A DNA stretch of 64,000 bases from Pseudomonas putida NBRC 14164 (GTDB lineage Bacteria; Pseudomonadota; Gammaproteobacteria; Pseudomonadales; Pseudomonadaceae), in NCBI RefSeq assembly GCF_000412675.1, contig NC_021505.1, positions 4,582,501 through 4,646,500 on the forward strand, given 5' to 3'. The notes below the pieces were generated by a model, which did no database searches, was not told where the DNA came from, and was given only the letters and a program-made list of their open reading frames with translations. A program made the position numbers and the translations under genes. The first letter of the stretch is position 1, and every line of letters begins with the position of its first letter. Below, piece by piece: positions 49,985 to 56,660 of this stretch.

Positions 49985-50938
49985 TCAGCAAGGCGCTTTC
50001 CCACCCTTGGTGACATATTCGTCCTGATTCTTCATCAGGGCGAATGCCACTCGTGCAAGCTTCCTGGCCAGGATTACCAACGCCTGGGTTGTTGCTTTAC
50101 CCGCATTGCGATGATGTTCGTAGATCCCTTTCCAAGTGGCCGTCCGGCTGGCTGACATCGCCGCGTTATGCAGCAGGCGACGGATTTCTGAGCAGCCTCG
50201 CTTGGTAAGGCGACGACGTCCATTCTTCTGCCCAGAATCAATCACTCGTAGATCCATTCCCAGGAATGCAATGTACGAATCACTGCTCTTGAACTCGCCC
50301 CGCATAAAAGCCATTACCAAGGCAGTGGCCGTGAGAAACCCAATACCCTCTACCGCCTGGCAGCGAGCAACTTGCTCGTGCAGCCCTGCTTCGCGCAGCA
50401 CTTCTTTAATTTTCTTTTGGATCAACAAATCCAGCCGGTCTATCGATTTTACAAAGGTTGTGAAGGCGGCTTTCAAAAGGGCTTCATTAGCCCAGCTCTG
50501 GGTCATCGCCGTGCGGGCAGTCACCAAGGCCGCTCGGCGTCGCAGAAGGCTCTGAAGCTTGCCGTAGACGGCGGGAGGGGGAGTCCAAGGGCGGAGGTCT
50601 TCCCCCTCGTTTCTCAAAAATCGGGACAACAACCGAGCATCAGTGGGGTCCGTTTTTACCCGCACACCCACGCTTTTGCGGTAGTTGCTCAGTTGGAATC
50701 CATCAATGACATAGACCTCGAAACCCAGGCTATGGGCCAGCTCAACCAAGTCCAGGTGGTAAACATTGGTCGCCTCAACAGCAATTGCCGTGTTGAGAGG
50801 CTGTTGCTTCAGCCATTTCTTGATTTCCGGTTTGGTATTTTTCACCTTGATGATCTCGTCGCGATCATCGTGATGAATCACTAATTCTGCTTTCGCGACA
50901 TCCGCACCCACGATCAATTTGCCAACCTGCATTGCCAC
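49985..50938 (-). CDS. IS110-family transposase/recombinase (DEDD)
   Basis: A 317-residue recombinase. The N-terminal RuvC-like DEDD domain is visible: VGADVAKAELVIHH (Asp), AIAVEATNVYHLDL (Glu) and VKTDPTDARLLSRFL (two Asp). The C-terminal Transposase_20 domain contains QAVEGIGFLTATALV (helix-hairpin-helix-like) and LLHNAAMSASRTATW, with candidate catalytic serines. Start is GTG at 50936-50938 with GAGGAGG 5 bp upstream; an ATG two codons on is possible. The enzyme should use the bridge RNA transcribed from the region just upstream. Confidence 0.93.
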   Translation of the reverse strand: MAMQVGKLIVGADVAKAELVIHHDDRDEIIKVKNTKPEIKKWLKQQPLNTAIAVEATNVYHLDLVELAHSLGFEVYVIDGFQLSNYRKSVGVRVKTDPTDARLLSRFLRNEGEDLRPWTPPPAVYGKLQSLLRRRAALVTARTAMTQSWANEALLKAAFTTFVKSIDRLDLLIQKKIKEVLREAGLHEQVARCQAVEGIGFLTATALVMAFMRGEFKSSDSYIAFLGMDLRVIDSGQKNGRRRLTKRGCSEIRRLLHNAAMSASRTATWKGIYEHHRNAGKATTQALVILARKLARVAFALMKNQDEYVTKGGKAPC

Positions 50939-50949
50939 GGGAGCCTCCT

Positions 50950-51142
50950 CACGTTATGGTTTTTTGGCTTGAAGGGGTTTCACCAAGAGGCGCTGGCTTG
51001 CTTCTATCGTCGTTTGCAAACGATGCATTCTTTATCGGCGCTTTGGTGGAAGGGGTGGGGCGATGTCTCCCACGGTCTGTACTGCTGTGAACAGTCAGAA
51101 TCGGGCATTTAGTCCCACCACCCCTTCAAGTCTAACCATACA
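50950..51142 (-). ncRNA. Predicted bridge RNA of the IS110-family element
   Basis: The non-coding end upstream of the recombinase folds into two loops. Loop 1 (stem AAGGGGTGG / CCACCCCTT) contains ATGCCCG (complement of 51102-51108), matching the left target side ACGCCCG with one G-U-compatible change. It also has GTGGGAG (51067-51073), complementary to the right target side CTCCCAC including the CT core. Loop 2 (stem CACCAA / TTGGTG) contains AAAGAAT (51027-51033), like the element's own right end ATAGAAT, and GCAAG (50997-51001), able to pair with its left end CTTGT. The RNA ends are estimates. Confidence 0.7.
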
Positions 51143-51144
51143 AG

Positions 51145-51175
51145 CGGGCGTGCCCGCGAAGAGGCCGGCACAGGC
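51145..51175. repeat. REP remainder on the right of the IS110 element
   Basis: CGGGCGTGCCCGCGAAGAGG followed by CCGGCACAGG. It completes the REP half ending at 49972. Confidence 0.88.
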
Positions 51176-51177
51176 TA

Positions 51178-51194
51178 CGCACCATGCGGTGGCA
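51178..51194. promoter_or_regulatory. Possible NtrC-like site displaced from the nas promoter
   Basis: CGCACCATGCGGTGGCA matches 9 of 12 defined positions of TGCACC-N5-GGTGCA. Without the IS it would lie about 115 bp upstream of the nas sigma54 promoter; now it is about 1.29 kb away. It also lies in the region upstream of the methionine aminopeptidase gene. Confidence 0.35.
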
Positions 51195-51255
51195 ACCCGG
51201 TACCCGCTGGCGCTATGCTGGGGCAAATTACAGCATGAGCAACTGCCCTCCCCCT

Positions 51256-52026
51256 ATGTCCCAGGTGATTCTCAAGACCCCCGCCCAACTCGACCTGATG
51301 CGCCGCGCAGGCCAACTGCTGGCCCAGGTTTTCGCCGACCTCGACGGTTTCATCCGCCCCGGCGTGACCACGATGCAGATCAACGACCGTGCCGAAGCAT
51401 TCATCGTCGACACGCTCAAGGCCCGGCCGGCGAGCAAAGGCCAGTACGGCTTTCCTTATTCGCTCAATACCTCGGTGGACCATGTGGTGTGCCATGGCAT
51501 GCCCAATGCCGATGAAGTACTGAAGGAAGGCTCGATCATCAACGTCGACATCACCCTGGAACAGGGCGGCTACATTGCCGACTCGTCGAAGATGTACAGC
51601 ATCGGGCACATCAGCGATGAAGCCCGACGCCTCGTCGACACCACCTACGACGCGCTGTGGAAGGGCATCGAGCAGGTGCGCCCCGGGGCCACGTTGGGCG
51701 ATATCGGCCATGCCGTCCAGGCCCATGCCGAGGCGGCAGGCTATAGCGTGGTGCGCGAGTATTGCGGGCACGGCATTGGCCAGCAGATGCATGAAGGGCC
51801 TGAAGTACTGCACATCGGCCAGCGCGGCATGGGCATGAAGCTGAAGCCGGGGATGGTGTTCACCATCGAGCCGATGATCAACCAGGGTGGGCGCGGTACG
51901 CGCACATTGAAGGATGGCTGGACAGTGATTACCCGCGACCACAGCCTGTCGGCGCAGTGGGAGCATACCGTGGCGGTGACCGATGACGGGTTCGAGGTGC
52001 TGACGTTGCGAGAAGAAGAGCGCTGA
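51256..52026 (+). CDS. map: Type I methionine aminopeptidase
   Basis: A 256-residue peptidase if started at ATG 51256 (MSQVILKTPAQLDLMRRAGQ); an in-frame ATG at 51235 would add seven residues, and no clear Shine-Dalgarno decides. The five metal ligands and the catalytic His are in conserved contexts: DHVVCHGMPNADEVLKEG (His), IINVDITLEQGGYIADSS (Asp), the second Asp in that block replaced by the D of YIADSSKMY, YCGHGIGQQMHE (His), FTIEPMINQG (Glu) and QWEHTVAVTDDG (Glu). It removes N-terminal Met. The housekeeping map normally sits by rpsB, so this is probably a second copy. Confidence 0.9.
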   Translation: MSQVILKTPAQLDLMRRAGQLLAQVFADLDGFIRPGVTTMQINDRAEAFIVDTLKARPASKGQYGFPYSLNTSVDHVVCHGMPNADEVLKEGSIINVDITLEQGGYIADSSKMYSIGHISDEARRLVDTTYDALWKGIEQVRPGATLGDIGHAVQAHAEAAGYSVVREYCGHGIGQQMHEGPEVLHIGQRGMGMKLKPGMVFTIEPMINQGGRGTRTLKDGWTVITRDHSLSAQWEHTVAVTDDGFEVLTLREEER

Positions 52027-52044
52027 TACAAAAATTGCAGACAC

Positions 52045-52062
52045 AAAAAAAGCGACCCTAAG
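52045..52062 (-). terminator. Half of a tRNA-operon terminator, split by an IS (left half)
   Basis: AAAAAAAGCGACCCTAAG is the A-run, one stem arm and the loop of the same terminator seen intact at 53969. The other arm, GGTCGCTTT, lies at 53651 beyond the IS1182-like element. The tRNA transcript, coming from the right, now meets the element before its U-run. Confidence 0.88.
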
Positions 52063-52105
52063 CAGACTGTGTGAAAACCTAGCATTCTGCCCGGCCCTTT
52101 AAGAG

Positions 52106-52135
52106 AATGCTCCGTATCGGAAGATACGGAGCATT
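52106..52135 (+). terminator. Protective hairpin at the left end of the IS
   Basis: Perfect 13-bp stem AATGCTCCGTATC / GATACGGAGCATT with loop GGAA, followed by TTTC. The right arm contains the only good Shine-Dalgarno (GGAG) of the transposase, so outside transcripts would be terminated or would hide the ribosome-binding site. Confidence 0.78.
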
Positions 52136-52142
52136 TTTCGTT

Positions 52143-53561
52143 ATGGCCTACATACAAGGAGAGTCTCGCAGCCAGACCAGTCTGTTCCCGGTCTCGCTGG
52201 AGGAGCTGATCCCGGAAGATCACCTCGTACGGGTCATTGACCTGTATGTCGCCAGGCTCGACCTGGGCCAGCTCGGCTTCGAAAAAGCGCAATCCAAGGC
52301 CATAGGGCGCCCCGCCTACGACCCCGCCGATCAGCTCAAGCTCTACCTCTATGGCTATTTTCAGCGCATCCGTTCCTCGCGGCGTTTGGAAGCCGAGTGC
52401 CAGCGCAACATCGAGGTGATGTGGCTGATCAACCGGCTCAAACCTGACTTCAAGACCATCGCTGACTTTCGCAAGAACAACAAAGCCGCTTTCGTTGCGA
52501 CGTGCCGGGCGTTTGTACAGTTCTGCCGAACCGCCGGTTTGATTGCTGGTGACTTGGTTGCCATCGACGGCAGCAAGTTTCAGGCGGTCGCTTCCCCCCG
52601 GCGCCATTTGAACCTGAGTCAACTCAAGCGTCAGGATGAGAAACTGGACAAGCGGATCGCCCAATATCTGGCTGATCTGGATGCCGCTGACAAGTCTGAG
52701 GGCGAGCAAGTGGTCGATCGCACTGCGATCAAAGCGGCCTTGGCGAAGCTTGAGGCCAAGCAGCAAGACAACCGCACTTGCCAGGCCTTGATGAAATCAA
52801 TGGGGCTGGAGCAATTCAACACGCACGAAAGCGATGCCCGCATGATGCGCACTCCCAAAGGAGCGCGGGTTGCCTATAACGTGCAGACCGCCGTTGACGC
52901 AGAACACTGCCTGATTTTGCATCACGAGGTGACGCAAGAGGGCGATGATCGCAAGCAGCTTGAACCCATGGCTAAAGCGGCCAAGGCTGAGCTGAAACAG
53001 AAAGCGCTGACCGTTACAGCTGATATGGGTTACTCGAATGGCCAGCAGTTCCAGGCATGTGAGGAAGCCTCCATTACCGCGTACGTTCCGCCAAACCGAA
53101 CCTCGAACCCAGGCGGTGAGGCATTATTCGAGCGCAAGGACTTTACCTACGACGCCGAACAGGATCGGTACCAGTGCCCGGCAGGGCAGTGGCTAACGCT
53201 GAAGCAGCGTCACAAGGGCGACCGGATCTACCAGGCGGCGATCAGTGATTGCGCCGGGTGCACGCTGAAATCCCAATGCACGACGGCCAAGCGCCGCTAT
53301 GTCTCGCGCCACGCTCAAGAGGAAGCCTTTGAGCGTATGGCGCAGCGGATGCAGATGCATCCAGAGATGATGGAACGGCGCAGATCCATCGTGGAGCACC
53401 CGTTTGGCAATCTCAAACAATGGCTGTTTGGCAACGGGCGCTTCCTGCTGCGACAACTCGCAGGCACAAGAGCTGAAATGGCTCTCGCTGTGACCGCTTA
53501 CAACCTCAAGCGGGCGATTAGTGTCCTGGGTGCCAAGCAAATCATGCAACTGATGGGCTGA
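52143..53561 (+). CDS. IS1182-like DDE transposase
   Basis: A 472-residue transposase, intact. ATG 52143 follows GGAG (inside the left-end hairpin) and gives MAYIQGESRSQTSLFPVSLE. The N-terminal DUF772-like domain is visible (RPAYDPADQLKLYLYGYFQR, SSRRLEAECQRNIEVMWLIN). DDE residues lie in LVAIDGSKFQAVAS, VTADMGYSNG and RSIVEHPFGNLKQWLFG. A Cys-rich segment (YQCPAGQW, CAGCTLKSQC) resembles the zinc-finger-like insertion of this family. No frameshift is seen, so the element may be active. Confidence 0.92.
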   Translation: MAYIQGESRSQTSLFPVSLEELIPEDHLVRVIDLYVARLDLGQLGFEKAQSKAIGRPAYDPADQLKLYLYGYFQRIRSSRRLEAECQRNIEVMWLINRLKPDFKTIADFRKNNKAAFVATCRAFVQFCRTAGLIAGDLVAIDGSKFQAVASPRRHLNLSQLKRQDEKLDKRIAQYLADLDAADKSEGEQVVDRTAIKAALAKLEAKQQDNRTCQALMKSMGLEQFNTHESDARMMRTPKGARVAYNVQTAVDAEHCLILHHEVTQEGDDRKQLEPMAKAAKAELKQKALTVTADMGYSNGQQFQACEEASITAYVPPNRTSNPGGEALFERKDFTYDAEQDRYQCPAGQWLTLKQRHKGDRIYQAAISDCAGCTLKSQCTTAKRRYVSRHAQEEAFERMAQRMQMHPEMMERRRSIVEHPFGNLKQWLFGNGRFLLRQLAGTRAEMALAVTAYNLKRAISVLGAKQIMQLMG

Positions 53562-53584
53562 AGGGCCTTTTTCAGCACAAAAAC

Positions 53585-53611
53585 AAACGCCCCGAACAAG
53601 TCGGGGCGTTT
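53585..53611. terminator. Intrinsic terminator at the right end of the IS
   Basis: AAACGCCCCGA-ACAAG-TCGGGGCGTTT, a perfect 11-bp stem usable in both directions. It ends the transposase transcript and could also replace the disrupted tRNA terminator on the minus strand. Confidence 0.88.
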
Positions 53612-53701
53612 GGTATAGGGCCTACCAGTGCGTTTTCACACAGTCTGTAAGGTCGCTTTCTTTGTTACTTCCAGGTGTTCAGTGGGCCTGGAAGCGGAAT
53701 A

Positions 53702-53778
53702 TGGCGCAGCGGACGGGACTCGAACCCGCGACCCCCGGCGTGACAGGCCGGTATTCTAACCGACTGAACTACCGCTGC
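53702..53778 (-). tRNA. tRNA-Asp (anticodon GTC), copy 1
   Basis: 77 nt including encoded CCA. It reads GCAGCGGTAGTTCAGTCGGT at the 5' end, anticodon loop CTGTCAC, T-loop GGTTCGAGTCC, and ends GCCA. Close to E. coli tRNA-Asp throughout. Confidence 0.96.
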
Positions 53779-53791
53779 GCTATACATCGAG

Positions 53792-53867
53792 TGGTGGGTG
53801 ATGACGGGATCGAACCGCCGACCCTCTGCTTGTAAGGCAGATGCTCTCCCGGCTGAGCTAATCACCC
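53792..53867 (-). tRNA. tRNA-Val (anticodon TAC), copy 1
   Basis: 76 nt with encoded CCA. It reads GGGTGATTAGCTCAGCCGGG at the 5' end, anticodon loop CTTACAA, T-loop GGTTCGATCCC, and ends CACCCACCA. 5' member of the Val-Asp pair, 13 bp from tRNA-Asp. Confidence 0.96.
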
Positions 53868-53888
53868 ATGTCTCTCGGTGTGGCGCGC

Positions 53889-53917
53889 ATTCTACGGGCG
53901 ACTTTGCACTCTGGCAA
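53889..53917 (-). promoter_or_regulatory. tRNA promoter, copy 1
   Basis: Minus-strand TTGCCA (53912-53917), 17-bp spacer, TAGAAT (53889-53894), followed by the GC-rich discriminator GCGCGCC typical of stringently controlled stable-RNA promoters. It reads into tRNA-Val copy 1. Confidence 0.8.
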
Positions 53918-53968
53918 GCACTTATCGAAGTTTTTTCAAAACTCGTTCAAACACCAAAATTCAGGCAC

Positions 53969-53994
53969 AAAAAAAGCGACCCTAAGGTCGCTTT
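53969..53994 (-). terminator. Terminator between the two tRNA pairs
   Basis: RNA stem AAAGCGACC / GGTCGCTTT with loop TTAG and a U7 tail, reading leftwards. It is intact, unlike the homologous one split by the IS. Confidence 0.88.
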
Positions 53995-54036
53995 CTTTGT
54001 TACTCCCAGGTGTTCAGTGGGCCTGGAAGTGGAATA

Positions 54037-54113
54037 TGGCGCAGCGGACGGGACTCGAACCCGCGACCCCCGGCGTGACAGGCCGGTATTCTAACCGACT
54101 GAACTACCGCTGC
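54037..54113 (-). tRNA. tRNA-Asp (anticodon GTC), copy 2
   Basis: 77 nt with CCA, identical to copy 1 at 53702-53778. Confidence 0.96.
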
Positions 54114-54126
54114 GCTATACATCGAG

Positions 54127-54202
54127 TGGTGGGTGATGACGGGATCGAACCGCCGACCCTCTGCTTGTAAGGCAGATGCTCTCCCGGCTGAGCTAATCAC
54201 CC
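54127..54202 (-). tRNA. tRNA-Val (anticodon TAC), copy 2
   Basis: 76 nt with CCA, identical to copy 1 at 53792-53867. Confidence 0.96.
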
Positions 54203-54222
54203 TTCGTCTCGGTGTGGCGCGC

Positions 54223-54251
54223 ATTCTACGGACGACCCCGCACCCTGGCAA
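54223..54251 (-). promoter_or_regulatory. tRNA promoter, copy 2
   Basis: Minus-strand TTGCCA, 17-bp spacer and TAGAAT, followed by GCGCGCC. Same design as copy 1, so each tRNA pair can be transcribed on its own. Confidence 0.8.
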
Positions 54252-54417
54252 GCACTTTTTAAACTTTTTTCAAAAAAAACTTCATTCCTTTCAAAGGCCT
54301 AGCGTTGCCGGGTGTTTCTTTCACGCATAAGCCACTGCTGGCCCTCTGACAGGGTTGGCCTCAGAGCTCCGCTCGGAGAATAATGCCCGCCTTATGCATT
54401 AAGGAGAGTTACCCCTC

Positions 54418-55338
54418 ATGTGGTTCAAGAACCTGCTGACCTACCGCCTGACCCAGGAAGTCCCGTTCGAGCCTGAAGCGCTGGAAGCCGCACTGGCCAG
54501 CAAGCCGGCCCGCCCCTGCGCCAGCCAGGAGCTGACCACCTACGGTTTCGTCGCGCCGTTCGGCAAAGGCGAAGACGCTCCCCTGGTGCATGTCAGCGGC
54601 GAGTTCCTGCTGATTGCCGCACGCAAGGAAGAACGCATCCTGCCGAGCAGCGTGGTCAACGACGCGGTCAAGGAAAAGGTCGAAGAGATCGAGACCGAGC
54701 AGATGCGCAAGGTCTATAAAAAAGAACGCGACCAGATCAAGGACGAGATCATCCAGGCTTTCCTGCCGCGTGCGTTCATCCGCCGCTCGATGATCTTCGC
54801 CGCCATCGCCCCGCGCCTGGGTGTGATCCTGGTCAACTCGGCCAGCGCCAAGCGCGCCGAAGACCTGCTGTCGACCCTGCGTGAAGTGATGGGCTCGCTG
54901 CCGGTGCGCCCGGCCACGGTGAAGATTGCGCCAACCGCCACCATGACCGACTGGGTCAAGTCGCAGCAAACCGCCGAAGGCTTCTATGTACTGGACGAGT
55001 GCGAACTGCGTGACACCGCCGAAGACGGCGGTATCGTGCGCTGCAAGCGCCAGGACCTGACCGGCGAGGAAATCCAGTTGCACCTGAGCACTGGCAAGGT
55101 GGTAACCCAGCTTGCCCTGGCCTGGCAGGACAAGCTGTCGTTCATTCTGGACGACAAGATGGTGATCAAGCGCCTGAAGTTCGAAGAGCTGCTGCAGGAG
55201 CAGGCCGAGCAGGACGGTGGCGATGAGGCTGCGCAGCAGTTCGATGCCAGCTTCCTGCTGATGATGATGACCTTTACCGAGTTCCTGCCGGTGTTGTTCG
55301 AGGCGCTGGGTGGGGAGGAGATTCCGCAAGGGGTCTGA
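54418..55338 (+). CDS. rdgC: Recombination-associated protein RdgC
   Basis: A 306-residue protein of the usual RdgC length (303 in E. coli). It starts MWFKNLLTYRLTQEVPFEPE after AAGGAG, the conserved RdgC beginning, and keeps FVAPFGKGED, EERILPSSVVNDAVKEKVEE, and the helical QIKDEIIQAFLPRAFIRRS block. RdgC forms a ring-shaped dimer on double-stranded DNA and modulates RecA filament activity. It is monocistronic, with a BIME after its stop. Confidence 0.95.
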   Translation: MWFKNLLTYRLTQEVPFEPEALEAALASKPARPCASQELTTYGFVAPFGKGEDAPLVHVSGEFLLIAARKEERILPSSVVNDAVKEKVEEIETEQMRKVYKKERDQIKDEIIQAFLPRAFIRRSMIFAAIAPRLGVILVNSASAKRAEDLLSTLREVMGSLPVRPATVKIAPTATMTDWVKSQQTAEGFYVLDECELRDTAEDGGIVRCKRQDLTGEEIQLHLSTGKVVTQLALAWQDKLSFILDDKMVIKRLKFEELLQEQAEQDGGDEAAQQFDASFLLMMMTFTEFLPVLFEALGGEEIPQGV

Positions 55339-55385
55339 TGTGTCTTGAGATGCCAGTGCAGGCCTGAAGGCCATTTTGCCTGCAC

Positions 55386-55481
55386 CGGCCCTGCTGCCGG
55401 CAAGCCAGCTCCCACAAGGTACGCCACGGTTTTCAGAACCTGTGGCGTACTTGTGTGAACTGGCTTGCCGGCGACAGGGCC
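55386..55481. repeat. REP pair (BIME), GCCGGC class
   Basis: GGCCCTGCTGCCGGCAAGCC and GGCTTGCCGGCGACAGGGCC in inverted orientation, with an extra inner palindrome around TACGCCAC...GTGGCGTA. Confidence 0.88.
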
Positions 55482-55522
55482 CTGGAAATACACAAAGCTA
55501 TAAGTAGAAAAGGAATTGCCCC

Positions 55523-56488
55523 ATGCGTGCCCTCGCCGCCTTAAGCCGCTTCGTCGGCAATACCTTCGCCCTGTGGGTGCTGGTGTTTGCCGTGCTGGCC
55601 TTTTTGCTACCGCAATGGTTCATCGCCCTGAAGGTCGCCATCGTGCCGCTGCTTGGGCTGGTGATGTTCGGCATGGGCCTCACCCTCAAACTCGACGACT
55701 TCGCCGCCCTCGCCCGCCAGCCCTGGCGGGTGATGCTGGGGGTGGTCGCGCACTTCGTGATCATGCCGGGCATGGCCTGGCTGCTGTGCCAGCTGTTCCA
55801 CCTGCCGCCGGAAATTGCCGTGGGCGTGATCCTGGTCGGCTGCTGCCCGAGCGGCACCGCCTCGAACGTGATGGTCTGGCTGTCGCGTGGTGACCTGGCG
55901 CTGGCCGTGGCGATTGCTGCAGTCACCACGCTGCTGGCACCACTGCTGACCCCGGCGCTGATCTGGTTCCTGGCGTCGGCCTGGTTGCCGGTGTCCTTCA
56001 TGGATATGTTCTGGTCGATCCTGCAGCTGGTGATGCTGCCGATCGTGCTCGGCGTGCTGGCCCAGCGCCTGCTCGGTGCCCGGGTGCAGGCGGCGGTGCA
56101 GGTACTGCCGCTGGTGTCGGTGGTGAGCATCGTGATGATCGTGTGCGCGGTGGTGGCGGCCAGCCAGGCGAAGATCGCCGAATCGGGGCTGTTGATCATG
56201 GCGGTGGTGATGCTGCACAACAGCTTTGGTTATTTGCTGGGGTACCTGACCGGCAAGCTGTGCAAGTTGCCGCTGGCCCAACGCAAGTCGCTGGCGCTGG
56301 AGGTGGGGATGCAGAACTCCGGGCTGGGGGCGGCGCTGGCGGCGGCGCACTTTTCGCCATTGGCGGCAGTGCCCAGTGCGTTGTTCAGTGTTTGGCACAA
56401 TATTTCCGGGGCACTGCTGTCGACCTGGTTCCGGCGGATGGATGAGCCTGCGGTTGAACCTGAAGAAGCGGAACCGGCCGGGCACTGA
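55523..56488 (+). CDS. BASS-family (bile acid:sodium symporter) transporter
   Basis: A 321-residue inner-membrane protein with about nine to ten helices. Characteristic BASS motifs are the early FGMGLTLKLDDF, the unwound-helix GCCPSGTASNVMVWLSRGDL at the first ion/substrate crossover, and LEVGMQNSGLGAALAAAHF at the second. AAAAGGAATTG lies upstream of the ATG. Bacterial members carry varied organic acids, including pantoate or pantothenate (PanS group), so the substrate is open. No functional partner is adjacent. Confidence 0.88.
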   Translation: MRALAALSRFVGNTFALWVLVFAVLAFLLPQWFIALKVAIVPLLGLVMFGMGLTLKLDDFAALARQPWRVMLGVVAHFVIMPGMAWLLCQLFHLPPEIAVGVILVGCCPSGTASNVMVWLSRGDLALAVAIAAVTTLLAPLLTPALIWFLASAWLPVSFMDMFWSILQLVMLPIVLGVLAQRLLGARVQAAVQVLPLVSVVSIVMIVCAVVAASQAKIAESGLLIMAVVMLHNSFGYLLGYLTGKLCKLPLAQRKSLALEVGMQNSGLGAALAAAHFSPLAAVPSALFSVWHNISGALLSTWFRRMDEPAVEPEEAEPAGH

Positions 56489-56504
56489 TGGTGCCTGTGC
56501 TGGA

Positions 56505-56535
56505 CTCTTCGCGGGTAAACCCGCACCCACAGGGA
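56505..56535 (+). repeat. Single REP
   Basis: GGACTCTTCGCGGGTAAACC followed by CGCACCCACAGG, a single REP copy with a TAAA centre, between the BASS gene and the riboswitch. Confidence 0.78.
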
Positions 56536-56585
56536 TCAGCACAGACTTGCCCTGAAGGCTGCAGATAGGCACCATATTGCCCACT

Positions 56586-56634
56586 GTGAGGACGGCCTCA
56601 CGACGCACCGCGTGACCATTCCGGGGACGGCCCC
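56586..56634 (+). promoter_or_regulatory. Guanidine-II (mini-ykkC) riboswitch
   Basis: Two hairpins with identical ACGG loops: GTGAGG-ACGG-CCTCAC (56586-56601) and GGGG-ACGG-CCCC (56623-56634), 21 nt apart. Twin ACGR tetraloops define the guanidine-II class, in which kissing loops bind guanidinium and free the ribosome-binding site. GGAG for the next gene follows at about 56646. The next gene encodes a SugE/Gdx exporter, the standard target. Confidence 0.92.
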
Positions 56635-56660
56635 ATCATTCAAACGATGGAGACACACTC

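Larger units (their letters stand above)
49971..51142 (-). mobile_element. IS110-family insertion sequence inserted in a REP
   Basis: A 1172-bp element, counting one copy of the dinucleotide shared by both junctions (AG on the plus strand, CT on the element's sense strand). Left flank CCTGTGGGAG and right flank CGGGCGTGCCCGC together rebuild an intact REP, so the borders are well defined. There are no long terminal inverted repeats or target duplication beyond the dinucleotide, as expected for IS110. One transposase gene and a non-coding region of about 200 bp upstream of it are present. It recalls the REP-targeting IS110 elements ISPpu9/ISPpu10 of P. putida; identity was not checked. Confidence 0.9.
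52063..53647 (+). mobile_element. IS1182-like insertion sequence in a terminator loop
   Basis: A 1585-bp element with perfect 16-bp terminal inverted repeats CAGACTGTGTGAAAAC (52063-52078) and its complement (53632-53647). It is flanked by a 4-bp target duplication TAAG (52059-52062 and 53648-53651). The rebuilt target is the terminator hairpin GCGACC-CTAA-GGTCGC, with insertion in its loop. It has an intrinsic terminator at each end and one transposase gene. The family assignment rests on the transposase pattern. Confidence 0.9.
53648..53945 (-). repeat. Tandem duplication, copy 1 (tRNA-Val/tRNA-Asp unit)
   Basis: About 298 bp nearly identical to 53983-54280, shifted by 335 bp. Each unit holds promoter, tRNA-Val, tRNA-Asp and the start of the terminator. 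The tRNAs are identical in both copies; differences are limited to spacers (for example GCACTCTGGC versus GCACCCTGGC). Confidence 0.9.
53983..54280 (-). repeat. Tandem duplication, copy 2 (tRNA-Val/tRNA-Asp unit)
   Basis: Second copy of the unit described at 53648-53945. Its terminator is the intact one at 53969. Confidence 0.9.

Noticed and set aside
51741..52766. Minus-strand frame across map end and the IS
   Set aside because: It crosses an IS boundary and a terminator and is antisense to two real genes.
53702..54202. tRNA genes as integration site of a genomic island
   Set aside because: No integrase or truncated tRNA repeat is found next to them; the duplication is a local tandem unit.
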